Below are positions 51,159 to 61,235 of a stretch of DNA of 64,000 nucleotides, piece after piece; positions within the stretch are counted from its first letter, which is position 1, and every line of letters starts with the position of its first letter. A model generated the notes under the pieces. That model worked only from the letters and a program-made list of their open reading frames with translations, was not told the DNA's origin and did no database searches. The translations under genes were made by a program, and so were the position numbers. Source of the DNA: Craspedostauros australis (lineage: Eukaryota; Bacillariophyta; Bacillariophyceae; Mastogloiales; Achnanthaceae); the NCBI GenBank assembly GCA_026770025.1, contig JAMXDE010000050.1, forward strand, positions 62,001-126,000. Reading direction: 5' to 3'.

Positions 51159-52652
51159 ATGATGCCAAACCAAACCTCCCTCTTCATCGTGGTCTTGTGC
51201 CTCTGCTGCGCCGCCGCCCATGGCGGTTTCCTCAACACGATCCTGCGTCGCGACGGGAAGAAAGGCGACGCCGCCAAGCAGCGCGGCAACAACAACAACA
51301 ACACGACGGCGCACCGGCTGCATCTCGAACGTCTCGACAGCCTCATCGTCATCGATGACTTCCCGTCCGTCACGCTCAGCAACGACGTGCGTCTGCCCTT
51401 GATTGGCGCTGGCATCGGCAACCTCGCCACCTCCAAAATGGAGAGCACCGTGCGAGAAGGCCTCAAGGGCAAGCACAGCGTGCGCATGTTCGACACGTCC
51501 CATCACAGCATCGACAACGAGATCCACATCGGCAATGGCATCGTCATCGGTGAGGCATCGTCATCGGCGCAGGACCGCGTGGAGGTCCATGTCATCACCA
51601 AGGTGTGGTACACGCATCTCGGATACGACCGCACCAAGGTGTCCGTCAAGGAATCGCTCGAAGCCCTGCAGGCGGCCTACGATGACCCGCACATCGACCT
51701 CAAGGTCCACGTCCTCCTGCACTGGCCCAAGTGCTACGAGAGCATCGGCTGGATGGATTGCGAGCAGGAGGAGGAGGACCTGCCACAGCACGTCCAGCAG
51801 GCCGGTGCCGCACCGCACCGCAGGAAGGACACGGCGTGGAAGGAGAGCTGGCAGGCCCTCGAGGATCTGTACCTCGAGCAGGAGGAGGAGCGGCGCACCG
51901 CCAGCACCTCACCGAAGATCGCATCCATCGGCATCTCCAACTTCCTGCGCAACGACTTCATCGAGCTCCTCCAAATGGCCAGGATCCCGCCGCACATCTT
52001 CCAGATGAACATCCACACCACGCTGCACGATCCCGTCATGGTGGCCATGTGCGAACAGCACAACGTCCACATCCAGCTCTACAACATCTTCCAGGCCCTG
52101 CCGGTAGGCGATCCCGACAGGATGGAGCACTCCGTGCCACATGCCTACCATCATCTGCTGCACATCGCGCATGGTATCTCCAAGCGCCATGGTGGCAACG
52201 ACGATGACAGCGCCGCTGGTGTGACAATCACGCCGGCCCAGCTCATCCTCAAGTGGTTCACGCAGCACGACATGTCCGTGATTCCGCGCGCGTCCACCCA
52301 GCAACGGTTGGAGGAGAATTCTCCCGTCTCCCTCTTCCAGATTCCGGACTTTGAGCCTGATGAGTACGACATGATCGCCCAATGCATGGAGGCCATCCTC
52401 ACCGGCGTCGATCTGCCCCAAGGCATCTTCGTGACGGTCACATTCACCGCCAAGACCAAGGAGACCATCGTCTCGTGGTACCAAGACGACGAGCACGAGG
52501 TACCCATCGCCATCCTGCAACCGGGTGAGACCTACGAGGATTACACCTACCCGCATCATACGTACCGCATGTACGATGGCATGAACACCGACTTCTTCAC
52601 GCAAGTCACCGTCGACGGGACGTTCGGGGAAACGCGCCACTTTGAGTATTAA
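51159..52652 (+). CDS. Secreted aldo-keto reductase-like protein with C-terminal VHL-beta-like domain
   Basis: 497 residues. Residues 1-22 (MMPNQTSLFIVVLCLCCAAA) form a signal peptide. The aldo-keto reductase barrel follows: VRLPLIGAGIGNLATSKMES (about 75), FDTSHHSIDNE (catalytic Asp region), VHVITKVWY (catalytic Lys), VHVLLHWPKCYES (catalytic His), IGISNFLRNDF, QMNIHTTLHD, and ILKWFTQHDMSVIPRASTQQ near the end of the barrel. The usual catalytic Tyr of DxAxxYxNE is not visible; Ile or Ser occupies that place. After the barrel, about 430-497, comes VTFTAKTKETIVSWYQDDEH, ILQPGETYEDYTYPHHTYRM, resembling the VHL beta domain. A short Gln/Glu-rich insert follows the LLHWP strand. With Tyr missing, classical reductase activity is doubtful. 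Confidence 0.75.
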   Translation: MMPNQTSLFIVVLCLCCAAAHGGFLNTILRRDGKKGDAAKQRGNNNNNTTAHRLHLERLDSLIVIDDFPSVTLSNDVRLPLIGAGIGNLATSKMESTVREGLKGKHSVRMFDTSHHSIDNEIHIGNGIVIGEASSSAQDRVEVHVITKVWYTHLGYDRTKVSVKESLEALQAAYDDPHIDLKVHVLLHWPKCYESIGWMDCEQEEEDLPQHVQQAGAAPHRRKDTAWKESWQALEDLYLEQEEERRTASTSPKIASIGISNFLRNDFIELLQMARIPPHIFQMNIHTTLHDPVMVAMCEQHNVHIQLYNIFQALPVGDPDRMEHSVPHAYHHLLHIAHGISKRHGGNDDDSAAGVTITPAQLILKWFTQHDMSVIPRASTQQRLEENSPVSLFQIPDFEPDEYDMIAQCMEAILTGVDLPQGIFVTVTFTAKTKETIVSWYQDDEHEVPIAILQPGETYEDYTYPHHTYRMYDGMNTDFFTQVTVDGTFGETRHFEY

Positions 52653-53209
52653 ACGCGAAGATGAGGATGACTGGTCTCCTCTCTCTCTCTCTCTCTTGGC
52701 GTGTGAGGTGGCGGAACAAATGCGTTCATTCCATCTTTGGGCGAGTTCCAAACGCAGTTCTCCCGTTCCCATCACAACCAATCTGGAACATGCAGTTTCA
52801 TCATATCATACAATAGGAATTACATATTAGTGCGTATTAGTTGGATGAAACATGGAGTGTTCCAGCATCGAGCATAGTGGCAGAGGAAGTATAGTAGTAG
52901 TTCTCTTCGTTGTCCAGCGCCATGGCCCGAAGAGACGAATCTCACGATCTCACGAACATCGTGGATGTCTTCGGAAGATTCATGACTCGAAGAGATCCTT
53001 TCCCGTGAAATCCTTCACTCCAAAGTTCGCAACAACAAGAGGAGCCGAAGGCCCCCGACACAACATTCGCCACACGCCACTTGGATGGAGACCCCATCAA
53101 CACAAATCTCACCTGAAGGAGTGCCATCTCTGTCTCACGCACAACTCCAATACAAGAGAGTGTACCAACACACGCAAAACACAAATACAAACAAACCATA
53201 CACGCAAGG
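52653..53209. other. Intergenic region, no gene seen
   Basis: 557 bp, beginning with a CT dinucleotide run (about 52679-52696). Probably holds the 3' UTR of the reductase-like gene and the promoter of the Rpn13 gene. Confidence 0.5.
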
Positions 53210-54583
53210 ATGTACTCGGAACTGTTTGACGCGTTGGGAGGTGGAGGGGCCGCTGCCATGGGAGGCCCAAGAGGAGCCTCCGCGAGACAGGAGCCCCAGC
53301 CTCTGATCTCCTTCAAGGCGGGAAAGATGGAGATGACGCAGCAGGAGAACGGAAAGTACTGGTGCGTTCCGGACACACGCCGTGCCAAGGTGCAGCTACG
53401 GTACAACAGCGAGGATGCGCTGCTGTGGGAGTGGTACGATCGACGCGAGAAGGCCGTGTCCGACACCATCCGCATCACATCGCCTGTCGCCCTCAAGAAG
53501 GTGACCAACGTTTCATCGCTGCAGGAACCAGAGGCGGACCCGATGGATGATGCAGACGTAGATGCAGTCCCAATGGCGAATGATAGGACCAACACCCGCA
53601 CCATCGAGGATGACGACAACCCATGCCGCGAGGTGTACTACTGGAAGTTGGACAACGAATGGAAGATGTTGTGGCTGCAAGACCGGGAGATCGAAGAGGG
53701 GCTTGTGGGGAAGATCAATGACATCCTCAAGCACCCAACGAAGCCTGCCGAGTCGGAATCGGCTGAGCAGGGAGTTGCAACTCGCAGCAGTAGCAGTAAC
53801 GCAGGTGCGACTGCCACTGCGAATGCAAGTAGAAGTGCAGGTGCTGGTGCAGACACCGCCACAACAGGCGCCGATTCTTCCGGTACCAGTGCTAGCCCCG
53901 CACCAACAGCAGCGTCGGCATCGGCAACTGCGACCACGCAGCAGGTGGATGCGCTTTCCAGCATCCTTGAGAACCTGGGAATGCCTCAGGGAGGAGAGAC
54001 TGAAGGTTCAGCAGCGGGTACTGCAACTGCATCGGATGCAGCAACAACGACGACAACCGCAACAGCCGTGGCTGTGCCAGCATCAGCTCCAAGCGGTGCT
54101 GGCGTGCTGACCCTCGCCGATCTCCAGGGAGCCATGGCCGGTCTGCAACAACAAGCCGCGCAGCAACAGCAGCAGCGACGACCAGTCGGGCTGCAGGAAG
54201 TTGTGACACCGCAGGCCATCACTGACCTGCTGACGCAGGAAGGTGTGCGAAATCGCTTGATGGAACAGCTTCCAGAAGGCCAACGCTCGGCTGCACATTT
54301 GGAGGAGAACCTGCGAAGTCCCCAAATGCAATCGACTCTGCGTTCATTGACGGCGGCGCTCATGCCCGACGACAACGGCAGTCTGGATGGATACCATTCG
54401 GTCCTCGCCAACTTCCAACTCGACGCATCGGCTGGCCAGCGCGTGCTTGTGGAGAGCAACAATCCCATCGAAGCGTTCCTTGCGGCGGTCTTGGCTTCAG
54501 TGAAGGAGGAGAAGGCAACGGAAGGAAGCGAAGAAAGCAAGGCTGGCGATGGTGACGGGGATGGCGATGAAATGAAGGATTAA
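53210..54583 (+). CDS. RPN13: Proteasome ubiquitin receptor Rpn13 (ADRM1)
   Basis: 457 residues. A subunit of the 19S proteasome cap that binds ubiquitin and the deubiquitinase UCH37. The N-terminal Pru domain begins LISFKAGKMEM (about 32) and runs through WCVPDTRRAKVQLRYNSEDA, LLWEWYDRRE, DTIRITSP and VYYWKLDNEWKMLWLQDR (about 150), ending KINDILKHP. It carries an acidic insert of about 35 residues (DPMDDADVDAV...) before the last strands, not usual in animal or yeast forms. A long Ala/Thr/Ser/Gln linker (180-325) follows. The C-terminal DEUBAD domain (TPQAITDLLTQEGVRNRLME, NLRSPQMQSTLRSLTAALMP, NPIEAFLAAV) is complete and should bind UCH37. An acidic Gly/Asp tail ends the protein. Both functional domains are present, so a working receptor is likely. 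Confidence 0.92.
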   Translation: MYSELFDALGGGGAAAMGGPRGASARQEPQPLISFKAGKMEMTQQENGKYWCVPDTRRAKVQLRYNSEDALLWEWYDRREKAVSDTIRITSPVALKKVTNVSSLQEPEADPMDDADVDAVPMANDRTNTRTIEDDDNPCREVYYWKLDNEWKMLWLQDREIEEGLVGKINDILKHPTKPAESESAEQGVATRSSSSNAGATATANASRSAGAGADTATTGADSSGTSASPAPTAASASATATTQQVDALSSILENLGMPQGGETEGSAAGTATASDAATTTTTATAVAVPASAPSGAGVLTLADLQGAMAGLQQQAAQQQQQRRPVGLQEVVTPQAITDLLTQEGVRNRLMEQLPEGQRSAAHLEENLRSPQMQSTLRSLTAALMPDDNGSLDGYHSVLANFQLDASAGQRVLVESNNPIEAFLAAVLASVKEEKATEGSEESKAGDGDGDGDEMKD

Positions 54584-55381
54584 GAGCTGAAGATACAAAT
54601 GGGATGTAGTACAACATGGGTTTGGAGACGTTGACTAAAGTAAGCTGCTTTCTAGGTGTCTCTGCCGCTATCTTCACAGCATTCGTGTGAGGAGTTCCCA
54701 AATAGCAGCGTTCTCATTCACGAATACACACGACTAGTATCAAGCTATTTCGTTCGCACGAATGAAGTCAATCAACAGAGTTCGCAATCCCTGACGTCAC
54801 AGATCGGATCTCGTCAGGAAGCCATCACCACGCACAAAAATCAGCGACGATTGACGATCGCCATCTCCATCGGTTGACTTGATGTGTGTTTTGTCGCGTT
54901 GCTGTTGGCGTTGGTATAGTAGCGTGTTGACACGAGCATCTGCCGAAGAATGAATCTGTCGTGGTGATTTGCTGATGTGACAATTGGCGACTTTTGCAAA
55001 CGGAAACACTGTATCCACTCAGACAGAGCCGAAGGCAAAGAGCAACTTCGATCGGAAGGCTGACGATCCTCGAGACGAGAGCACATCAGCAACAACGATC
55101 GCTCAAGAGAGACAGACAGCATTGTGGTTGACTCCGATCAAGGACGATCAATCCTTGAGAGACGTCGAAGTGCAATAGCGTGGAGTGGAGTAGCGGACTC
55201 CGCTCGACAGAGAGAGAGAGAGAGAGCAATCAAACGCCAATCAACATTCCATTCTATTCTTCCTGCCTCCGCTGAATCTCACGAAAACCATCACTTCTCA
55301 TTCATTGAGAATCCATTGAGAATCCATTGAGCATTAGCCACTGCGACGACTGAGGACACCTGCAACGCCTCCTTCACGAGA
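54584..55381. other. Intergenic region, no gene seen
   Basis: 798 bp between co-directional genes. Contains a GA run (about 55205-55228) and GAGAATCCATT repeated near 55308-55330 upstream of the kinase start. ORFs on both strands are short. Confidence 0.5.
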
Positions 55382-57067
55382 ATGGCAACGATGGTGCGGC
55401 AACGGCCATCGATGTCGGCACTTGCGACGACGCGCAGAACGCCCACAGTCTTCATGTCCAAGAAGCTGAGAGCGTTTACGTGCACTTGGATGATCGCGCT
55501 GGTGTCTTTGATTGCCAGCTCAGGGAGGTCCTCGCTCATGTTTGTTCCCACTTTCGCAGGCATCAGAAGCAGCAATTCAGCACACCATCCACAGCAGCCA
55601 TCAGAGCACCGCCAACAGTACAATCAGCAGCAACATCAAGATCTGCAACGTCGCAGTAGCAGCAGCAGCAGCTTCTTTGCGCACGCGTTCACGAACCAAT
55701 TACCAGTCCGACCGACGGCACCGTGCACACCAGCGAGTCCCATCAGCAGTGGTGCTGCGGGATCGGGCATCTCTGTGACCGGCAGACACGGACATCACCG
55801 ACCATCGACGCTGCGGTTACGCGCCGAGACCATCCGAGCCACCTTGTCGCAGCTCTTCCTGTCCGTTCCGCAGCTGGATCGATGGAGGCTGCTGCCCAAC
55901 GGCAGCGTCGTGGGCACGGTGGCCAACCACCCGCAGATATCGGATGGCGATATCATCACGACGTCACCGCTCGTGGCACCCGAAACAGCGCGATCGCAGG
56001 TGGTCGTGGAGACGGCGTCCGGATCCAAGTACCGTCTCCTCACGCCGATGACCGTGTCGCAGCAGGAGGAGCCGGGTCAGCGCAACGGATACTCCCTCCC
56101 GTTCAATGCGCAGCTGCCGTTCCAAGCGCAGCCAAAGGAACGCGACAACGATCCGTGGAAGCAGGCCATCGATCAGTACCAGCTCACGACGGAGACCATC
56201 GGCCTCGACGACGAATACCTGCTGGCCGGATCGCCCGTGCGCAGCACATCCGGCAAATCCAAAATCTGGGAAGCCTTCCGCTCCGATCCCAACAACGGCG
56301 GTCTGCCGGCCCCCGAACCGGCAGTCTGCATCAAGACCTCTTCCAACCTCGAGGCCGTCACACGCGAATTCGAAAATTACAAGCGAATTGGATTCCTCGG
56401 TTTCGCCACGGGACGCTTCGTGCAGTGCTACGACTTCTTCCCCGTCGCGGGATACGGCAACCGATTTCGCAATCAATGCGCCCTCGTCCTGGAAATGGGA
56501 GCACGTGATCTCAAATCCTACCTCGATCAGAAGGGCGGCCGCGTCTACGGCGAGGAGTTGCGCGGTGCCACGCTGGCCGCGGCGCAGTGCGTGCAGGCAT
56601 TGCACAGTGCGGGGTTGGTGTGGACGGACCTCAAGACGGAGAACTTCGTCGTCATGTCCAACGGCGAAGTCAAGGGCATCGATCTCGAATCCGCCATGCC
56701 GGCAGGCGACAGTCCCGTCGATTACTCGCCCGAAGCGTGTCCGCCCGAATTCGCGACGGCATTTCTGGCCGGCGACGGGCCCTACTTCAAGCTCGATTAC
56801 TCGTACGACGTGTGGTCGTTGGGCATGTTCTTCTGGGAGATCGCGGCGGGACGTGGTTACTTTGATGGGCAGAATCCGGCGCAGATCACCAAGTATCTGC
56901 GGGATTCCAACGTGGGCGTGCCCGTCGATGAGTTGGATTGCGACGCCAAGCTCAAGGACCTCATCTCCAAATGTCTCGACCGCAATCCGCAGCGGCGGCC
57001 ACGTATGGCGCAAGTTCTGCTGCATCCGTACTTCTTCGAGAGTCCATTGAAGATGATCGGATTGTGA
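55382..57067 (+). CDS. Divergent protein kinase with organelle-type N-terminal leader
   Basis: 561 residues. A basic start and hydrophobic segment (AFTCTWMIALVSLIASSG) are followed by SLMFVPTFAGIRSS, which resembles a signal peptide with a phenylalanine just after cleavage, as in diatom plastid-targeted proteins. A Gln/Ser/His-rich linker follows. The kinase domain starts near 270: CIKTSSNLEAVTREFENYKR supplies the ATP-binding Lys and helix-C Glu. The catalytic loop reads LVWTDLKTENFVV (about 414), keeping Asp, Lys and Asn but replacing His-Arg of HRD with Trp-Thr. The metal motif is IDLE instead of DFG. CPPEF replaces APE, and DVWSLGMFFWEIAAGRGYF is the helix-F region. RRPRMAQVLLHPYF ends the domain. 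Catalysis is possible because the main residues remain. Substrate unknown. Confidence 0.8.
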   Translation: MATMVRQRPSMSALATTRRTPTVFMSKKLRAFTCTWMIALVSLIASSGRSSLMFVPTFAGIRSSNSAHHPQQPSEHRQQYNQQQHQDLQRRSSSSSSFFAHAFTNQLPVRPTAPCTPASPISSGAAGSGISVTGRHGHHRPSTLRLRAETIRATLSQLFLSVPQLDRWRLLPNGSVVGTVANHPQISDGDIITTSPLVAPETARSQVVVETASGSKYRLLTPMTVSQQEEPGQRNGYSLPFNAQLPFQAQPKERDNDPWKQAIDQYQLTTETIGLDDEYLLAGSPVRSTSGKSKIWEAFRSDPNNGGLPAPEPAVCIKTSSNLEAVTREFENYKRIGFLGFATGRFVQCYDFFPVAGYGNRFRNQCALVLEMGARDLKSYLDQKGGRVYGEELRGATLAAAQCVQALHSAGLVWTDLKTENFVVMSNGEVKGIDLESAMPAGDSPVDYSPEACPPEFATAFLAGDGPYFKLDYSYDVWSLGMFFWEIAAGRGYFDGQNPAQITKYLRDSNVGVPVDELDCDAKLKDLISKCLDRNPQRRPRMAQVLLHPYFFESPLKMIGL

Positions 57068-57730
57068 TCGTGCTATTGAATGAGCGAAGGAGAGCAGTAT
57101 GTGATTGAGAGCGAAGGCAGCGACTGAATGAATGGAGGGCACCTATTGGAGTGTGAATCCAGGCAACCGACATGAATGCAGCTCCTCGCACATGGGTGCG
57201 ACGACGAACAGCACACTTGCACAACGGTGTGCCAAAGATGAAACATCAAAGGGGCATCATGTCACGTGTTGGGATTCGACTTGAAGATGGAGCTACGGAA
57301 AAGCAAAGCAACAGCGAATCAGACATAATCAAGGAGGACAACCAGGAGTACCAATAGGATAAAGCATCATAGACCTGCATTCTGGTTGTTGATGCATTGA
57401 CTTCCGGGGGAACTTGCTCGCAACTGCAGCCATGCTGGTTGCCATGGCTCACGTCTACGAGGACGCTTCCATGAGCACTCGTATGTGTCAAATAATAAGA
57501 TCAAATGAAGTCGGCAATGCAATACGAGGAACACGGAGAGGAGGATTGAACAGTCCTGACTGTATGGAAGCAAATAGAGTATTCTAACAGACTCAGCTTA
57601 ATACCAACTGCACATCGTGTGGCGTTTCATGGCGTTGTCAGATGTTATGCTGCTCTGCTTCCTACCTGCAACGGCTTCCAGCAATAGCTTCCTTCTCTCC
57701 TTTCACGTTACATCTTCCCTGCTTGATTTT
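57068..57730. other. Convergent intergenic region, no gene seen
   Basis: 663 bp between the ends of the kinase gene (+) and the START-like gene (-). No motif-bearing ORF. Confidence 0.5.
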
Positions 57731-58807
57731 TCAACCAGAGAAACCGAATTTTGGTGTTTGAAAGGCGCGTGGCACCTTGAGGCTGGGCATCTTCTCGCTG
57801 TTCTTCTTGACCCAGCTCGTGGCTGTCTTGAGAGCCGACTTGCTCAAGATGTTGACAATGGGCTTGGGCACGGCACCGGCCAACTTGATGTCGCAGGCGT
57901 AGAAGAGACGTGTACATCCTGGCTTGGAGGGGTGGTCCTCGACGTGCCAGTGTCCAGCGACGTCGTCGAAGTCGCTGGTCTTATCGTAGTCCAACGTCCA
58001 CACGACTGAATTCTTGGACGGGTGCAGGGTGTGGTCATAGAAGGCGGTGTACTGTCAACGTCATGTTGGGGGTTTGTGTTGGATGCATTGCATTGGGAGA
58101 TATTTATGCCGCATGAGGGGGAAGCATATGCAAGAGAGGTGCAAGTGTTTTTAACGTGAGAAGCGATCGTCGCGGGAAACATAGAATGTGCTTGTGCATC
58201 AATCATGTATGTGATGACGGAGAAGCACCGGCGCAGCAGCACAGCAGTTCGACTGATCCAACCTAGCACGAGGATCACAGGGGTGTTTCGTACAGAAAGC
58301 AGAAGAGTACGCCGCAATGCTTTGAAGGCCATTTCCCTTTTGTCTTTGAGCCATCAATCAGAAACTTACAGAGTATCCTGGGATGACACCCAGCACCATC
58401 TTGGTCTTGATGGTGGCAGATCCGTCCCTGTTCTGCTTGACGAAGTAGTTCTTGGCCTCGTTGACCTTGGCGACCTTGCCCTTGTACTTGTCGTAGTCCA
58501 GAATCTGGCTCCAAACTGCTTCACGTGGGGCATCGACGTCTTGCACGCAGATCGCACCTCCGCCCAAATCACCCGGCTTTGGCATCGATTGCTTCATGAC
58601 GGCCTTGCCGGCCTGCAGATTCTTCTCGTCGGACGAATCGAGCTTCAGATCGAACGGGCCTGGTTGGTACGGCTTCAGCAGCCCCTGATGCGGGTGCGGC
58701 GCGTGTCTGTCCTTCTTCGCAGTCGCAAATGTTGTCAATGTGAGGAATGACGCCAGAGACATCAGCATCACCGCAGTGATGCTCAGCTTCGAAACGTTCA
58801 TCTTCAT
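57731..58807 (-). CDS. Secreted START/polyketide-cyclase-like lipid-binding protein, two exons
   Basis: Exon 1 is 58370-58807, exon 2 is 57731-58051, and the 318-bp intron 58052-58369 has donor GTAAGT and acceptor TTGACAG in phase 0. The product is 252 residues. The N-terminus MKMNVSKLSITAVMLMSLAS followed by FLTLTTFATA is a signal peptide. The fold-typical segments are GAICVQDVDAPREAVWSQIL (helix-grip start), KMVLGVIPGYS joined across the intron to YTAFYDHTLHPSKNS, then VVWTLDYDKTSDFDDVAGHW, CTRLFYACDIKLAG and the long C-terminal helix VNILSKSALKTATSWV. These match START or COQ10-like hydrophobic-ligand-binding proteins. With a signal peptide it probably acts in the secretory path or a plastid-related compartment. 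Ligand unknown. It is the clearest spliced host gene in the window. Confidence 0.85.
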
Positions 58808-60244
58808 GGTGCTCTTGGCTGAGAGAATCTTCAGTGGGATGGTATAAGCGATTCTGTTTCGATCGATTATCGTCTTGTTGCACGGCGATGGTACGAGTAT
58901 GGTACGACCAATGCACCTCTCAATCTTTCTCGATCAACTATGCTCGTACTTGTGGTTGATGATGTCAAGGTCTGTTGGTGGCAACCTCAATGACGATGTT
59001 TGGCGACACCGATGACGGAGATGGACCAGATTTGACACCTGGGAGTTGTCGGAAAAAGAGAAAATCACGTTTTTTGTGTCGGAGTCTGTTCGCAAATGAC
59101 AAGAAACTGCCAGTTGCCAGTTCGCCACACGTGATGGAGCGCACTCGATTCGAGATGTTCGACTCATACGACTACTACAAGAATGCCGAGTTGGTTCACG
59201 AGAGCAAACGATCATTTCTGAGTCCCGCATTGTTGCGGGTGTGGAGATGGGATTTCCTCGCTGCGGCATTGTTTTGGTGTTGCTCATTCTCGTCACACTT
59301 TGCTGCGGTGGTCCGGAAAAAGCACCGTCTTCTTGGTTGGCAGAACAAGTCCTTGTCTTCTGGTTTGTTGGCTTGTACTACTGTTATATTGAACTCATCA
59401 AAAGCCCACCAGGGACGATCGAGTATCGTTCCTGACCCCACGCCATTTACCTTCTTGACGATGTGATGCGTTTGATTCCCATCAGTGAGAGTTGCCTGCA
59501 GGGTAGAGCGCAAGGAATCCACCAGCAGTATCGCACGGCAAAAAATCACCACAATGCGAGGTGGCCTGATGACCAACCACCAATCGTCACTCTCCACATC
59601 ACTATGCACTGGGTGTCACTCTCATCCATCTTTGTGCAACATTGATAGCAGCAGACTCAAGGAGTAGCAGCCCAATCGATGTTGATAGAGTATGAATCCT
59701 TGTCCCATGCAATGATATCAGAGCTGATCACGCGCCAACACGCTACATTTTGTTGCAACATGTGCAGACCGCGCACGCACACCGCAGCATACTCCCTCTG
59801 GAGAGAGAGAGAGAGATCGTACCTCCATGGTCGCGTTGTTGAGTCTCGTATCGTTGAATACGAAGCATTGTTGTACACACTCAAGCGAAAGGTGTTCCTC
59901 GATTGGGTCTCCTTCGCTGCGCTTTGTTCTCGAGTTGACTGTCTGAAGAGCTCACACAATTTTGCGCACGCAGAGTAGTGCAGTACTTTCTCATCGTGCT
60001 GCGCTTACATGCTCGTTGACGTCCTATCCATCCCAGAATTACTGCATCGTCTCACAGTTTAGGACAAGGTGTGGTGTATCTGGTCAATAGAATAGTTGAG
60101 AATGGATCTAATGCAATTATAGTATATGAGTGGTGGTGCAGTGCTCTTCTATTTGCCGGATTCGACGCGATTCACTCTCCTGGTTGCTGTTGCAAGATGC
60201 GTTCCAGACCACGAATCCCTCAGTATTGTTGAAACTTGTATAAT
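58808..60244. other. Intergenic region, no confident gene
   Basis: 1.4 kb between the START-like gene and the transposase. A 163-codon plus-strand ORF (58975-59466) has a Lys/Arg-rich start and a hydrophobic stretch (WDFLAAALFWCCSFSSHFAA) but no known motif and a counterpart of similar length on the other strand, so it is not called. A GA run lies at about 59800-59815. Confidence 0.4.
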
Positions 60245-61235
60245 CTAGTATTGTACTTGGAATAGAGAGTTGCCATGTTCGATTTGAAGCTGGGTTATAG
60301 TGACAATTGCTTTCATCACATGCTTGTGCAACATCAGGTCATGGCGGAAACGATGCTCCAGGATCTTCCAATTCTTGAAGCGGCCATTCACAGTCTCATG
60401 GCGAGCACGAGCTTGGCTTTTTGCTTGCTTCTCTGCTTCTGTAACAAAATCATCGGATGTCCGGACAGCTTCATCACCGCGGTATCCACGATCAGCCTCC
60501 ACCATCTCACCATCATCCAAGTACTGTTTCAGCAAAGAGCGGAAGATCTTGAGGTCTGGGTGCCGCCCACAAGCAAATGGACCATTCATCCATACGATAT
60601 CTCCCTTTTGGATCGACACAGCGATCTCATATCTGATTCCAGCCGATCGGAACTTGTGCGAATACCACTTGCGATCGAATGGGGTTGGCTCGTTGATCTT
60701 GAAATCAGTGCCATCAACCGTGACCAGGCACGATCTGTTCAAATCCCCAGAGTATCGGTTCTCCCACAGGATCTTTTCATGGCGACGTCGAAGAGAGACA
60801 AGCAGTGCAAAAGATGTGAGCTTGTTTGTTGCTGAAGCAATTGTGAGTGAAATGCATTCCCCTTGGACTTACCACATCATTTTTCAAATCTGCTACAGCC
60901 TTGATTGCTGACCAGATATGGAGCTTGAGAGTCTTGTCTGTGGTCCGAAGGAAGACGCATGCCATGCGCACGGATGGGTAGTGCCGCATGTAGTACAGGG
61001 CCCAAAGGAGATGCTTTGGCTTCAGGTCCCCACGACGTGCTGCAAGTGCCCACAGCACAGAGCAGAGATGAGGCGAAATCCCAAATGCAACGGTAAAGTC
61101 CTCCCCGAATGCACTTGATCGGCATCGTAGATTGGTGATGCACTGGCCAGGGGTGAGAAGGATGTAGCGTGCAAGATCAAGAAAGTCTTGCACGCTGCCG
61201 ATGGAGTACCGATGAGCGTAGGCGCCATTCAACAT
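60245..61235 (-). CDS. PIF/Harbinger-like (HARBI1-type) transposase, two exons
   Basis: Exon 1 is 60873-61235, exon 2 is 60245-60772, and the 100-bp intron 60773-60872 (GTAAGT donor, AAAAG acceptor) is in phase 0. The product is 296 residues. Exon 1 carries RYILLTPGQCITNLRCRSSA and KPKHLLWALYYMRHYPS, the helix-turn-helix-type N-terminal region of this family. Exon 2 has the DDE triad in LVTVDGTDFKI, MVEADRGYRGDEA and ARHETVNGRFKNWKIL, followed by HRFRHDLMLHKHVMKAI. No stop or frameshift is present in the joined reading frame, so it may be intact or domesticated. It is shorter than typical family members (about 350-400), so an upstream exon may be missing. Terminal repeats were not found. Confidence 0.8.

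Noticed and set aside
55964-57142. 392-codon minus-strand ORF opposite the kinase
   Set aside because: No motif, and the plus strand encodes a recognisable kinase over the same bases.
58975-59466. 163-codon plus-strand ORF
   Set aside because: A hydrophobic stretch but no family resemblance, and similarly long ORFs lie on the other strand; kept only as a note in the intergenic entry.
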